Source of the DNA: Epiperipatus broadwayi
Taxonomy: Eukaryota > Onychophora > Udeonychophora > Euonychophora > Peripatidae
Direction of reading: 5' to 3'
Length of the DNA: 64,000 nucleotides
Assembly (NCBI GenBank): GCA_028023455.1
Contig: JAQFVV010012441.1
Coordinates: 1,549,911 to 1,613,910, forward strand
The notes under the pieces are model-generated. The model did no database searches, was not told the origin of the DNA, and saw only the letters and a program-made list of their open reading frames with translations. Shown one piece after another: positions 48,566 through 61,442 of the stretch. Both the position numbers and the translations under genes were made by a program. Numbering within the stretch: position 1 is the first letter of the stretch; each line of letters starts with the position of its first letter.

Positions 48566-49145
48566 ACTCCATATTCACTTGTTATTCACTTAAGTGTTAC
48601 ACTTAATATAAAACCAAGAGATAAAATTGGGTAAAAGTTACTGTTGGATTTATTGAGGAAGTATTTTCATTGGGTTACCAAGGTACTCACCCACTTGATA
48701 TTATTTCATAAGTTATAATGTCTTAATAGTTATTTAAGTTAGAATGTGTTCCTACTTGTTTATTGAGGATACAATGGCTGCCTAACTAGGGTTTGAAATA
48801 GGTCAGATACCAGATAACTGGAGTGACTAGTTCCTAATCATTATTATTATGATATTGTTTAGCTATCTTGGAGTTGATTTATATCTATCTCATCATCATT
48901 TTTCTCCCTCAAGACACAGACATGATATATATTGTGAGAATATTAAGTGGATATGATATTTTAGCTACAATGTATTAAAAATCTTAAATAGAAATTAATT
49001 TAAGTTACAATGCCCTTTTGATTGATAATTAATATTTTGGCTACAGTAATTTTAAGGACAACTTGTTTGAATTAATATCTGAATTATAATGTTTAAATTG
49101 AACATCAGTTCCATTAATAATTTAAGTTACAATAGTCTTCTTTAA
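48566..49145. other. A+T-rich intronic stretch with recurring TTAAGTTACAATG-like words
   Basis: Variants of TTTAAGTTACAATG recur at irregular spacing from about 48706 to 49260. This may be the decayed remains of a minisatellite. Confidence 0.4.
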
Positions 49146-49149
49146 TAAT

Positions 49150-49208
49150 TTAGTTACAATTGCTATATATATATATATATATTTGGGCACATAAATAATT
49201 TAGTTACA

Positions 49209-49242
<34 letters not shown>

Positions 49243-50035
49243 GCACATAAATAATTTAGTTACAGTATGTATATATATATATATACAGAGATGAATATGT
49301 AAGTAGATAGATAAAAAGAGAAAGACCTAATGATAGGCTAGATAGATGAATAGGTGTATGGATAGGTAGGTAAGTAGGTGACAAATAGGTCAATAGATAA
49401 ATGAAAAGACAAATAATCAGAGCTAGAGAAGACAGCAGATACAAAAAGAAAAATGAATGTCGATGTAAATAGATAAGTAGATTGGCAATAAATAAATAGA
49501 TAACAACTAGATAATAAGCAGATGTACAACTATATATGCATGTATAGTAGATGGATAAATAATCAAACATATATATAGAGAGTAAAAGAAATGAAAAAGT
49601 AGGTAGTCAGGTAGAAAAAGAGAGATCCATGGAAGTATAGATAGATAAATAGATATGAAATTAGATAAAAGATAAATTGATAAATAGATAAATAGTTGGA
49701 TAGATAACAGACAGGCAAATAATCATATATATATATATATATATATATAGGTGTGTGGATAGATAGGCAAGTAGGTGATAAATAAATGGATAGATAAATG
49801 ATGAACAGACAAATAATCAGAGTCAGAGAAGGAAGCGGATATAAAGAGAAAGTTGAATGATTGTATAAATAGATAGGTAGATAGGCAATAAATAGATAGA
49901 TAATAAATAGATAAAAGGCAGATGTATGTATAATTGTTAGATCGTTATGCAAAAAAATAAATGCAAAGATAGATACATAGTTGAATAGATAAACAGATGT
50001 ATTGAAGAATGGGATATAAATGTATAATGGAATGG
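49150..50035. repeat. TA runs and a degenerate GATA-rich tract
   Basis: Alternating TA runs (49164-49180, 49211-49240, 49268-49285, 49727-49750) alternate with hundreds of bases of TAGATA/GATAAATAG words. The block ATAATTTAGTTACAGTATAT with GGGCACATA is duplicated at 49185-49270. The complementary strand is open over long stretches only because of this composition. Confidence 0.85.
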
Positions 50036-50181
50036 TCGAATAAATTTCCATTTTTAAAAAAAATAAAAAATATTTAAATATAATAGCAATATCAATAATA
50101 TAAAAGTTATTAAAAATAATAATAGAAATACAAAATTAAGTTTCTAATACTAATTTTTTTTAAAAAAATATTTTTTTCTAG

Positions 50182-51554
50182 ATTGCCAGAATGCTAATGA
50201 AGACATTCACTTGAGAAATATCAGACGCCCACCTGCATTTCCTGAAGTAGGAAAACCATTACCACACAATTTCTTTACAAACACATTCAATTATCAGCCT
50301 TTTCCAAATCACAATAATAATTTTAATAATCTTGTTGCACAACTGATTAATAATATACTTAATAAACCAAAACTTCCTAATGCTTTTCCTGATCCAAACA
50401 AACCTATTACTTTTAAGCCGCCCCAAACATCAACTGTTGCCCCAAGTTCAAGTACTCCATTAACTTCTAATCCAGGAGCTTCTTCAATCCCTTCATCACC
50501 TAATAATCCTACAGCTTCAACAATTCTACCAAGTACTAGTTCTGAAGATTCATCATCTACTTTAAGTATAAGTGCTAGAGAGTCATCAGCAGCATTAAGT
50601 AGTAGTTCTGAAGGTTCTTCAGCTACATCAAGTGGAAATCCTGGAGAATCATCAGTGGCATCAAGTAACAATCCTGCAGATTCATCACCTGTTCCAAGTG
50701 ATAGTAGTAAAGACACATCCATTACTTCAAGCGGAAGTTCTGGAGAATCATCAGCTGCATCGAGTAATAATCCTGCAGATTCATCGCCTGTTCCAAGTGA
50801 TAGTAGTAAAGACACATCCATTACTTCAAGCGGAAGTTCTGGAGAATCATCAGCTGCATCAAGTAATAATCCTGCAGATTCATCGCCTGTTCCAAGTGAT
50901 AGTAGTAAAGACACATCCATTACTTCAAGCGGAAGTTCTGGAGAATCATCAGCTGCATCAAGTAATAATCCTGCAGATTCATCACCTGTTCCAAGTGATA
51001 GTAGTAAAGACACATCCATTACTTCAAGTGGAAGTTCTGGAGAATCATCAGCTGCATCAAGTAATAATCCTGCAGATTCATCGCCTGTTCCAAGTGATAG
51101 TAGTAAAGACACATCCATTACTTCAAGTGGAAGTTCTGGAGAATCATCAGCTGCATCAAGTAATAATCCTGCAGATTCATCACCTGTTCCAAGTGATAGT
51201 AGTAAAGACACATCCATTACTTCAAGCGGAAGTTCTGGAGAATCATCAGCTGCATCAAGTAATAATCCTGCAGATTCATCGCCTGTTCCAAGTGATAGTA
51301 GTAAAGACACATCCATTACTTCAAGTGGAAGTTCTGGAGAATCATCAGCTGCATCAAGTAATAATCCTGCAGATTCATCACCTGTTCCAAGTGATAGTAG
51401 TAAAGACACATCCATTACTTCAAGCGGAAGTTCTGGAGAATCATCAGCTGCATCAAGTAATAATCCTATAGATTCATCACCTGTTCCAAGTGACAAAGAT
51501 ACATCTACTGGAACAAGTGGAAGTTCTGAAGCATCATCAAATCCTGTCAAATAG
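50182..51554 (+). CDS. Main exon of a secreted Ser/Thr-rich mucin-like protein
   Basis: The exon follows a strong acceptor (TTTTTTTCTAG at 50171-50181) and continues the phase-1 reading frame of the signal-peptide exon at 34116. After the split Asp codon the protein reads CQNANEDIHLRNIRRPPAFP. Next comes an Asn/Pro/Phe-rich region of about 60 residues (FNYQPFPNHNNNFNNL, NKPKLPNAFPDPNKP), then a Thr/Ser/Pro stretch. The rest is a 33-residue repeat (unit SSNNPADSSPVPSDSSKDTS plus ITSSGSSGESSAA). The total with exon 1 is about 478 residues. No catalytic domain is visible. Dense Ser and Thr suggest heavy O-glycosylation and an extracellular, mucin-like or matrix role, but this is inference. The frame stops at TAG 51552. 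The DNA just after it still encodes repeat-like peptide in another frame. Confidence 0.75.
50641..51500 (+). repeat. 99-bp tandem repeat inside the mucin-like exon
   Basis: GTTCCAAGTGATAGTAGTAA starts recur at 50692, 50791, 50890, 50989, 51088, 51187, 51286 and 51385, exactly 99 bp apart. A ninth, altered start lies near 51484. Units 2-8 differ almost only by silent changes (TCGCCT or TCACCT; AGCGGA or AGTGGA). Being a multiple of three without stops, the array also leaves two other frames open. Those are by-products. Confidence 0.95.
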
Positions 51555-51669
51555 AAGCCCTGGAGAGTCACCAAGCTTATCAAGTGCTGTATCTACAAAA
51601 ATCTCAATTACAACAAATGGTAATATTGAAAAATCATCAACTTCAGAAATTATAGAATCAATAGCTTAA
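51553..51669 (+). pseudogene. Out-of-frame C-terminal remnant of the mucin-like protein
   Basis: Shifted by one base relative to the main frame, this reads RSPGESPSLSSAVSTKISIT and continues NGNIEKSSTSEIIESIA to TAA at 51667. The SPGES-SLSS style matches the upstream repeats, so this was probably the original C-terminus before a single-base shift within about 51541-51552. A sequencing error or an allele difference would look the same. Confidence 0.6.
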
Positions 51670-51677
51670 ACACCTCA

Positions 51678-51683
51678 ATAAAA
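51678..51683 (+). promoter_or_regulatory. Polyadenylation signal AATAAA
   Basis: A canonical AATAAA hexamer lies 9 bp after the shifted-frame stop and 124 bp after the TAG. It is the first good candidate for ending the mucin-like transcript. Confidence 0.5.
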
Positions 51684-51689
51684 CTGAAA

Positions 51690-52210
51690 AATCATCAATT
51701 GCACAAATTTCCCAATCTTAACACCTATTCATCGTTTAGAGAAGATTAATCTCTTAAACCTTACCCAAATTCTTAATATACAAACTTTATTTGTTGATAA
51801 TACAATTAGTAATTATCTGAACTAATTCTGCTGTGATTAGTTTTGTTTCAATTTGTTTTAGTTAATCCATTAATTCTATTAAGTCAAGTTTCAATACTTT
51901 GAAACAAATTATACATTTTTTTTTTTACAGATACGTAATATTTAACAGTACAAACCGTAAAAATTTTTATCTTCCAGTCAAAATGTATACAGATTATAAA
52001 ATTAGCCAAATGAGAGTGTTATCTTTACTTATTGCTATTGAATTTAATTCTACAAATATGACGAAGCCTGTAATAAGTTCAAACTCCAAATTATTTGTAT
52101 TTTTTAATAAGATAAGATTGACAATCGGACTTTATTTTAGATCAATAAAAATACTTTTTTTTGTTTTACCAAATCTGTTAAAAAGTCATTTAATTATTTC
52201 TGTTTTGTCA
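51690..52210. other. Probable downstream flank of the mucin-like gene
   Basis: It is A+T-rich. A 147-codon frame at 51899-52342 overlaps a SINE and shows no domain. Confidence 0.4.
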
Positions 52211-52211
52211 A

Positions 52212-52345
52212 GCCTTGTTAGCCGAGAGGTCAGCGCAGCCGCCTTGCAAGCAAGCAGTTGGTTGCAGACGGTTGTTGCAGGTTCACCTCCCAGCCAATGC
52301 TATGACATATGGAAAATATATATATATATTTCTGTTTTTTGAGAA
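52212..52345 (+). mobile_element. tRNA-derived SINE with a long variable arm
   Basis: Box A reads GTTAGCCGAGAGGTCAGCGC and box B GCAGGTTCACCTCCC, with the same long variable region as the minus-strand copy at 22390. The body starts ATGCTATGACATATGG and passes into a short TA run and an A+T-rich tail. Confidence 0.8.
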
Positions 52346-52349
52346 ATTA

Positions 52350-55300
52350 TTTTTTAATTGCTCTCATTTTACCTAAACTTAAATAAATTGTTTATTTCAA
52401 AACGCTTTTTGTAAAATAAAACATGAATCTATATTGTCTCATTTGTATTAAATCAATCGTTAATACTATGCAGTCATACATGTACATTTATTTATACATA
52501 TGTACACACTAAAATTTGTTAGTTGCTTGATGTAGGAACTTTTAATTCTGAACTCTGCCATGGAGTAGTTAATTATTTGATCCAAAAACATAATTATACC
52601 AAACTTATAGAAGTACCCGTGACTGTCATATAAGTGTAAATTGAATGTATCCATTCCATTTAATTGATTAAACATACTTTATTTACTATCTGTATAATTC
52701 ACACAGAAACAACCCAATACTTCACTGCTCCACAAAGCATAAGTAAATAATCATATTAAAGCCACATTAAATCACAACTGCACAGATCTACTTTACCATA
52801 CTAATACTGCGTGTATTACATTAGAGATCATAGAATATGAATATTAATTAAAAATTAAATTTCATTTACAGTAATAATATTTTTTTCAATCCTTTTCTGC
52901 TGAAAATAAAATCAGGAATGAATGAGGACTAAAAATTAAAAGTAAGCATTCTAGGTCATGGTGGTTCACATTAGAACTTCAATAAAAACAGAATCATAGC
53001 TAGTTTAACTTTTTCAGGTATAACCCTAAAAATTTATTAGACATTACTAGAACTATTTAGAGAAGAAATGAAAATCTAAATCCTGAGGGATCCACATGGC
53101 CTTTTATGACTATAGGGAAAACTTGATTTATGATTATACCTGGAGTATTTTAATTTATTACAAATTCCATGAAACCAGAGATTTTAAAATGATACACGTA
53201 TTTTAAAAATGACGAGTCTCTTGATGAGCCATTATATTGGTAATGGACTGTACAACTAATTGTAGAAAACCACTTTTGGTTTTAATATATTTTTTATGTT
53301 CAGATGAAGTCTTTTTATTGTTTTCTTAATTAACAAAAAGGATGCCTATGTGGAGGTACCTGATAATTAAACTGATACATGAGCTTACAACACTATATAA
53401 TTATTTTCATATTAAGGACCAAGAACTCTCACCTGCAAAGACCTGATTTGGCTGTTTTCAATAATATCACTAGAATTTATTAATAGTTTTGATGTTCAAT
53501 TTCAAATTTTAATGTTTAAATCATGAGTTCTTCTAAAAGATGGATTCTATTTTCAAAATAAAAACATTATTTCTATATAATATATGCATAATACTAACTG
53601 AAGATGGGAATCCATGAAACAGCTGTGCTCATTCTATAAATCAGTATTTGTTTTATATTGTATTATTATTACCTAAAAAATTTTGAATATTGTTTTGGTT
53701 ATTTATTATTAGACTTTATATTTTTAAACATTCTAAATCCGAAAAAAACAATTTCGTTATCTTAGAAATTAACTTAATTTACCTTTTTTTTTTTTTTTTA
53801 CTTCAGATAAACATTTTTTATTGCTGAATAAATAATAATCGTATTTAACTTTAGGTAAGTCCAATTATGAGAAAAATGTAAGCAATCAAACTCATGTCTG
53901 ACAATTTATGAGATAGTCAGTTAACAATATTTTTGATCAAGGGAAGGAAATACCTAACTTAGGATAATGTACTATTGAAAGTGGAGTTAAGTTAATTCTG
54001 TACAATATGCTCTACCAGCATCCTTTTTTAAAATTTATATTACTAAATGCAAGTTATCGATTATTTTAATAGTCTCCATACTTCTTTCTTTTTTATATAA
54101 ATAAAGATACAATAAAAGGCAAATGACCCCCAAGATGCATTTTGTGCTGAGTATATACCGTAAAAGCGTGCATTCATATATACATACATAATAAATTTCT
54201 CTTATGCATCTTATATATACATACAATGATAAATACGATAAGTTTCTTTTAGCAAAAGTATCGCCCCCCCTCCACCTGCAGGAAACCAAATAGCACATAA
54301 TACTACCCCTAAAACCTGAAAATCGATTTTGTAAAAGTCAACTTAAAATTTTCATAATAGAATTACAAATATTTATTCCTGAAGTATGAATACTAGGTTG
54401 TCCTTTTAAGCTTTTGTATATATATATATTTTTCTTAACTTTAAAGAGAGTTAAATGGCTGGTTGTGAACAGATTATGGAGTAGGGTCTCATGGGGTGCA
54501 AATTAACGACTGTAATAGAGACAGCTTTATATATTCAATATTAATCCGAGATTAAACGTTAACAGAAATGACACATTTGAAGATTTATTATTTGATAATA
54601 AATTGTCTAAAAGTATTAAAGTCTTTTTAGCACTATAGATTTCTCTTAAATGATAATAAATCGAAGTTTATTTTAACTTCCATTCATAAAAATCGAATAA
54701 AAATTTGTAGATGGATTCTTACGTCTTTGTTATTACTAAATCATCAGTCAGAATGAGTGTACAAACCATGTAATAAGTATAAAACTGCTAATTAAGTTCT
54801 TAAATGTAAATATTTACTTCAATCCCTGACATATAATAGTAGAAAAAGAATATTTTTTTATAATTATTTTTAGAAAAAGGATGAGAATTTGTTTTTTTTT
54901 TCTCTTTTAAAATAGAAATGTTGAAGAACCTGGCAATTCTATAGGCCACTCTTGGAGTTCATTTATGAATTTCTCTAATTATTTCATAAGAAGTTAATAA
55001 CTGACTAATTTTTATTTGCATTAAGTAGTAAATATAAATCTATTGAGAAAACAAAAACAGTATGTTAAATCTAATCGTTAAATCAAATCAGTCGGCAAAT
55101 AAGCTATAAACAAGAAACAAGTAGCTAGTAATTCAAATATCTAAAGATATGTTTATAACGTTTTGAAAGTATTACATTTCTCTGAGTACGTGATTAATAA
55201 TTTATATATATGAGTGCTATTTTATTGTTCATAAATATAATCTAGTCCCTGTTGTTAGTTCTTCAAAGCTCCATTTTTTTAAACTTCTTAGCTGAATAAC

Positions 55301-56090
55301 ATAAAAAACAAATAGTTTGTTCAAATAATATCTATATTGTTATTATTATTATTATTATTTACATTTATATATCTATAGAATATGCAAATTAATATGTTTT
55401 TGATTTTTAATCTACGAAAATGTAAAATTAAATTTAATTACGAATTTGTAATAGAACTTACCACGCATTGAAATTTCATGTCTCTCAGTGCACTTACCAC
55501 ATTATGAATTCTAAGGATCATCCAAAACCACCGCTGACACATCCAAGCAATAAAGAATATTCTACATTTACTTTATTTCATATGTGGTTATAGGCCTATA
55601 TTGTAATAAAATTCATATTTTAGAAGCTTTTAGTATTTTGAAAGTATAAGCTTGGTTTGAATAATTTTACATTTATTGAAAATGGCCATGAGTGCACTCT
55701 AAATTGGTACTAATAAATTTCTATATATTTTTATATAGTTTTTGTGTTAATAATAAGTATTAAAAAAATTAAAAAGCCTTTAAAAGATAGATACATGATT
55801 CTTCCATTCACTTTTAGCAAGGTTTTGGCAATTTTCCCTCCCATCAAGAATTGTTAGATTCCTATTTACTATTCACTAAACGAATGACTAAAATATAAAA
55901 GATAAAACAATAAATCATTTTTTAAAATAATTTACAGCAAAGCAAGTGGTCTCTAACAACAACTAACTTGGACAAATTAATGTACTGCACATATAATATT
56001 TTGGTTCTCTTTCATTATTAATAATAATATGAAAATTCTACAACAGAGATTAAATATGTTAAATATAATTAAGTATATCAAGAAGTCTTT
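52350..56090. other. A+T-rich stretch with no recognised gene
   Basis: Nearly 4 kb with only short low-complexity frames. An ATT microsatellite lies at 55337-55360. I see no exon, RNA gene or transposon motif. Confidence 0.5.
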
Positions 56091-56094
56091 GAAA

Positions 56095-56480
56095 ATTCTT
56101 GTGTGTCATAATCATGATTGTTCTATTAAGAATCTATGAAACCATTTGTTTTGCTAATTTGAATACTGTTTGATTTTTGGTCATTATATATTCATTTTGT
56201 GCAATAAATCATGCCTTTTTGATTTTTAATATGAGGTTTTTTTTATCTATTCAACTAATCCATTCCTATTTTCAACAACAAAAGAAAATTTGGACGCAGT
56301 TTTGATTGTAGTATTATTAAAATAATGTGCAAGAAAGGAATGATAGAAAATAGAAAACATAAGATCAATGGGCACAAAATAAATATATATTGAACCAAAG
56401 ATCAAATAGTATTCAAATTAGCAAAAAAATAGGTTTCATAGATTCTTAATAGAATAACCATAATTATGACTCAACACATT
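56095..56480. mobile_element. Hairpin (foldback) element with about 110-bp arms
   Basis: GTTCTATTAAGAATCTATGA, TTTTGCTAATTTGAATACTG and TTTGATTTTTGGT at 56118-56180 recur as the reverse complement at 56385-56470. The loop of about 170 bp has no frame. A TA run (56503-56535) lies just outside the right arm. Confidence 0.7.
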
Positions 56481-56502
56481 GAAAGTATACTTGGTCCAAT
56501 GC

Positions 56503-56539
<37 letters not shown>

Positions 56540-56564
56540 TTTCTACAAGTTTTTATAAGTTTTA

Positions 56565-57850
56565 TTTATATGTATATGGTCTATTTGGGCGCCACTAGGC
56601 TATCTAAACCTAGATAGTTACATTATATACCTACTTATAGATGTAACTGGTTTGAACCCATTTAGTACATTATTTATACCAGGATGCAGGATTTTCCATT
56701 TTAGAACCATATCACATTTGCACTAACATTAAGAAAAAAACCTTTATTAGTTGAGAAAATAAATTATCAGACAAAATTATTATATAAGATTTTAATATCA
56801 TAAGTGAATATTTAACACTGTCATAAGTCTTACTACCTCATATTAAATTCTGTAAATTTATCAGTGGCAATTCACTAAACCTTGAGTGACATTTGATGAT
56901 CTTTGATGGTAGTCATTATCTCTAATGATGGCTCACAAATAATAAACAAATACAGTAAAAACCATGATTCATATGGCGATTAAACACATTTATTTAGACT
57001 ATTGATTAATAAAATGATGATGATGATAATATTTTCTGCCACAGCTTTAGAGCTAACTCGCAATATAAATTTTATCTTTTATCAACCTATAATTATTTAC
57101 CTAAAATATATTTAAATTATGACTTAAAGATTGACATTCATCAGTGATGATGATGATCACAACTAATCTCACAAGACAATGATTAACTCTTAAAAATATA
57201 TATGCCTCTTTTAATAAAAACAAATTAAAATTTATTACTGATTAATCATTAATAATTCAGGCATGAAAATTCACAAGATTAATGATAAATTGTTTACATT
57301 TAAAAACAATAACAATAATACCAAAGGTCACCCCCTTCCCTTAATAAAAAGTAAACTTCATGTTTATATATAGCATGATGTGTTTGTGGATGAATAAAAA
57401 TCTCATACCCTTGAAACATTTTTATCTTAAAATAAACACTCGATGCATGCACATACTTGCCTATTGTGTATAACATATATTTTTGTTTTTATAAATTTAA
57501 ACAATATTAATCAAGAAATGAGTAGAGAAATGTTAGTTAGATCATAGAAATAAGAACATTTAGAGAAATCAGCTTCAAATTACCTATCTCCACATTCATC
57601 AATCTAAATCATTAACTACATTAACAAACTATCTCTCCCAATACTAAATTTTTACCAAATTTTTAACATTCAAGCTCAACAAATATACATGTAAGCATAA
57701 TTATATTACTATGTGTGTGTATACATGTGTCAATTCCCATTATGAATAAAAACTACTAAACCCTTTTTTACATACAATATAAACCAACATATTAAATCAA
57801 TACACAATAAATACATTTTATAAAAATAAAATACACTTATAAATGGTTAC
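56565..57850 (-). repeat. Dispersed repeat RepC, minus copy
   Basis: This is the partner of 47330-48565 in opposite orientation. Both copies share a sharp end at ATAGACCATAT, with TGGCGCCC just inside. That word resembles the 5' end of a tRNA-Lys primer-binding site, but the match stops there, so an LTR origin is only a guess. Confidence 0.65.
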
Positions 57851-59880
57851 ATGTAATGATACTCTAAGAATACATAATATATCAATAGAGCAATTCTCAT
57901 TTTAAGATTTAAAGAGAGTGATAAATGGATTTATTATTAAAAAGATTTGTTAATAGTCACTGATAAAAGTATTACCAGTTCTTCTTTTACTCTCTGATGT
58001 ATAGACAGTTTCAAAGGGTCCAAAGAATTACATTTTAATGTCAGCTTATTTAAGTTAAAATTTGAAATCAGCCACACACCAATATGTAACATGTATAGAT
58101 TTACCAATTGCAGCAGTTTACCAGAACAGTCCTATTTTTGGCTTGGGCTTGCAATTCTTTTTACTGTGATGATGATGAAATAATTTACTTCTATAGGAAC
58201 AATTTTCTCATTGGGATGATTTCTTCATTTCTTCTGGGTATAGTCAGTTTTAATAGACAGATGAATATTTCTGCTTTTCATATATTTTAGCATTTTTTTA
58301 CTTTGTGCTTTTATTCAAATTCAAAAAATAGCATGGTTTCACAAATTTCAGCATTTTACTTTGTAGCTCCTGTTTGGATTTAACAGCACAGGTAAGGCAA
58401 TAAGTGTCTTCTTTCATATTTGGACATCAGTCATAAGATGTTTTAAATACTTTAGATTAAACTCTTTTGATGCATATAAGTTTTTGGTAGCCACTGGTAT
58501 CTCAACAAATTATTTTTATCCCAACACATTAATATAGAAACCTTTAAAAATGTGTGATTTCTGAAAAGCAATCAAGTTTATTCTTATTTCCCTTATATTT
58601 TCAGCTTTATATATGCTTGTCTGTCTGATGACATTACATATTTTTGTTACTGAAACACATGGAAATCTATAAATCAAGCCATCTGGAGAAAATCTTTTCA
58701 AAATTTACATTTTTAAAAAAAATCATTATTTAGTCTGGTCCCAAAAATAATCTGGATTTCATGTTAATTACAATGACTGATTAATGATCCTTTTCCCTTA
58801 TTCCTCCACACGGCTTACATTTAACATTGATTTTAATTTCTCTCATTAACCCTTGACACTAGCCTCAACACTAGGTGAAGCTCTTTAAATCTCTCCTCAG
58901 ATAAAATAAGATAAATGATTTTAAATATCTCTGTAAATACACATATACTGATCCATACCCAAATATATAAAACCTGCTTATTAAAAATAATCTGAATGAT
59001 TTAAAAAGCTACAGATCATTAATATTAGTATTAAAATTTACAAAATAAATCAGTAAGACAAGTGTTAGAATCAAAGTATTATTAAGGAAAGAATATTAGA
59101 ATGTATTAAATATAAATTAATTTTAAAGAAGGTTAATAAGAAAACTTAAAAAAATGATTTATAGAGTTTGTGTCTACATGCAATTACTTATATGTGCTTT
59201 AAAATTCTAACTTTAAGTACAACTATTAAACCATTCAAAGTATATATTCTCTTTTACTAACACAAAGTTAAATAGAGAGAAAACATATTTCTCCCACTCT
59301 CCTTCTAAGGCTTTTGGGTACTTGGTCATGGAGGGTTTGAACTCGATGCCCTAAAACTTCCCCTAAATGTGATGATGATTTTTTTTTTATTTTATGCACA
59401 CATTATTGCAATTTAATCGCAAGCTAAATTGGAATGTGTACAATATATATTCATATTTATTTGTTTTTAATGTTGTATTTTTATATAATGCTGAAATCAT
59501 TGCACAATGCAATGAAAATTCATTTCAAAAGCAAATTAAGCTTTTTGAATTGTAATAAAATAATCATATGCCAAAACTAAATATCAATCCTTTAGATAGA
59601 AAATTAATTCTTAAAAGAAAATCAGTCAGAATCCAGATTTCATAAAAGTTCTAGTCGTTGTAGTTATAGGTCAAAATTGTCATTTAGGATCTTCTGTGAA
59701 ATTTATCTTTTTCAGGCACTGCTTCAATCTATTCAAATGCATTAAAAATATTTAGGTGTGCCTGACTTTCCCTCTATGTTTCCAAACTATTTCTGAAAAC
59801 CCAGCTTAATGTTAAATGATTTTTAACTCTACCATATATATTCAATTCATCTTTTTAGTTTCAGGTAATTCAGATAAGTA
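57851..59880. other. A+T-rich stretch with no recognised gene
   Basis: One box-B-like GGGTTTGAACTCGATGCCC at about 59334-59352 could be a SINE scrap. Short frames elsewhere have no motif. Confidence 0.45.
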
Positions 59881-59891
59881 AAGCTTCATAT

Positions 59892-60257
59892 ATGCTAAAG
59901 TGGACAACACAAATAATGAAAGACACCTGGTTTGTTTATACATCCATTCTCTCTGTCTATCAATTGATAGAGTGCTTGAAACATCTCAGTGTCACTGAAA
60001 ACACTGTTTCAATTTTTAATCATTGTTACAGTAGTATTAGCAATGGTCTGTTTCAAGATTTAATCATTGGTATAATAGTATTCTCAATAGAAAGGGATGG
60101 AAGTATCAGTTTACCAGTGAACATCTGTGCAACAGCTAAAGATTTATCAAATATGCTCTTTATCATGTGCAATAGTTTTAAAATATTAGTCAATATGCAT
60201 GTATATTACATAGATATAATGGAATATGTCATTGTTTTTCACACAATTGAAATGTAA
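59892..60257 (+). pseudogene. Possible ISXO2/Merlin-type transposase remnant
   Basis: A 121-codon frame contains YQLIECLKHLSVTENTVSIF. Its spacing recalls the helix-turn-helix region of ISXO2-like transposases (L-x-x-I-A-x-x-L-G-I-S-x-x-T-V). It is followed by FQDLIIGIIVFSIERDG, which could be a worn GGxGxxVEIDE motif. The frame has a Met start and no internal stop, but no inverted ends were found nearby. It may be chance; I keep it because it is the longest non-repeat frame in this part. Confidence 0.25.
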
Positions 60258-60259
60258 TT

Positions 60260-61428
60260 TGGTATTTGGGTTTGCAGTTAAATTTGCGCTAAAATGGCTA
60301 AAAATTAGAATTATACCAAAAAAATTTAATATTCTTATTTAAATACGTAATTTAATTATAAGAAAATGGTTGTGCTATGTCAAGTAGATTATTTAATATG
60401 CTTCTAATACAGAATTGATGATTAAATTATTTAGCAGTAGTAATGTATAAGTAGTAAAAATTAAACAAATATGTTTGACTCATTGATGTCATGAAAGTTA
60501 ATTGCTGTTGTTAATTTTATATAAAACCAAATATTAGAGAATAAACTTTAATCAATAAAAGTGTTATCATGTTAATTAAAAATGTGATTCTAGATCAGTT
60601 TGTTCTGTGGATATTAAAACAAACATTATTTTAAAAAAAAAAATGTCAGCAAAATATTTTTCAATGTTGTTTTTCTGAGACATACTTATTAGTTCAATGT
60701 TTATCATCAGTTATAAAAACTGAGGCACAGATTAACTCACTGATTTGTATTCAACAAGAGAGATGTCGATAATAGAATGCCACAGTAACTAAAACATGTA
60801 ATCATAAACATGCTTCAAGAATTTTTATGATTATTTATTTCACAATGAAATTATTATGTTTGCAGAATATCACAGCTTTCCTGAAGTGTTAACATATTGT
60901 TATTCAATAAAACTTCAAAAACATTAGGCACGCTCTAATAAATGTTTACTTATCTATGAAACAGTTGTTGCCTAACTTATTCACATACAAAGCCGGTGTG
61001 TATACATATACACATTAAAAGAAAAGACAATATTATTACCAATACTTTATGCAGCCAAAACCTTACTGTATCCTTATATCTAAGCATATACATGGATAGC
61101 CAATAGTATTAAATATATTCATATTGTGACGGGGGTGAGATTCAAATGCCATCACAATTGGTATTATTTACTTCAGTGAAAGATCTTAACAAAATAAATG
61201 TTAAAAAAGGGAATATATAAATGATACATATATATGTCTATGGATGTGGTATACATATAAGGTTTGAATATATTTTCATAATAGTTATTTTAATAAGATT
61301 GAAAGTTATTTTGATATTAAAAAGTTCAGAGTAAAATGAATTAAAAGTTTGATTATTGGTTAACTCGAAATTAGTTAAGAATTTTCTCTTTTATACAATA
61401 ATTATTTAAGAATTTTTGTTATATTTTA
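60260..61428. other. A+T-rich stretch with no recognised gene
   Basis: Nothing recognised. Confidence 0.45.
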
Positions 61429-61442
61429 CATCAAAATTAGAG

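Noticed and set aside
49563-50051. Long Tyr/Ile-rich minus-strand frames at 49.3-50.0 kb and 44.7-45.0 kb
   Set aside because: They are translations of GATA/TA simple repeats.
50632-51471. 279-codon frame in another plus-strand frame over the repeat
   Set aside because: It is another by-product of the repeat. It has His/Gln/Leu-rich nonsense and no link to either splice site.
50309-51583. 424-codon frame on the minus strand over the repeat exon
   Set aside because: It is open only because the 99-bp repeat is a multiple of three and lacks stops on this strand. The plus strand has splice signals, a signal peptide and a sensible protein.
51899-52342. 147-codon plus-strand frame after the mucin-like gene
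   Set aside because: It has no domain and its last third is the SINE at 52212. The leading part is A+T-driven.
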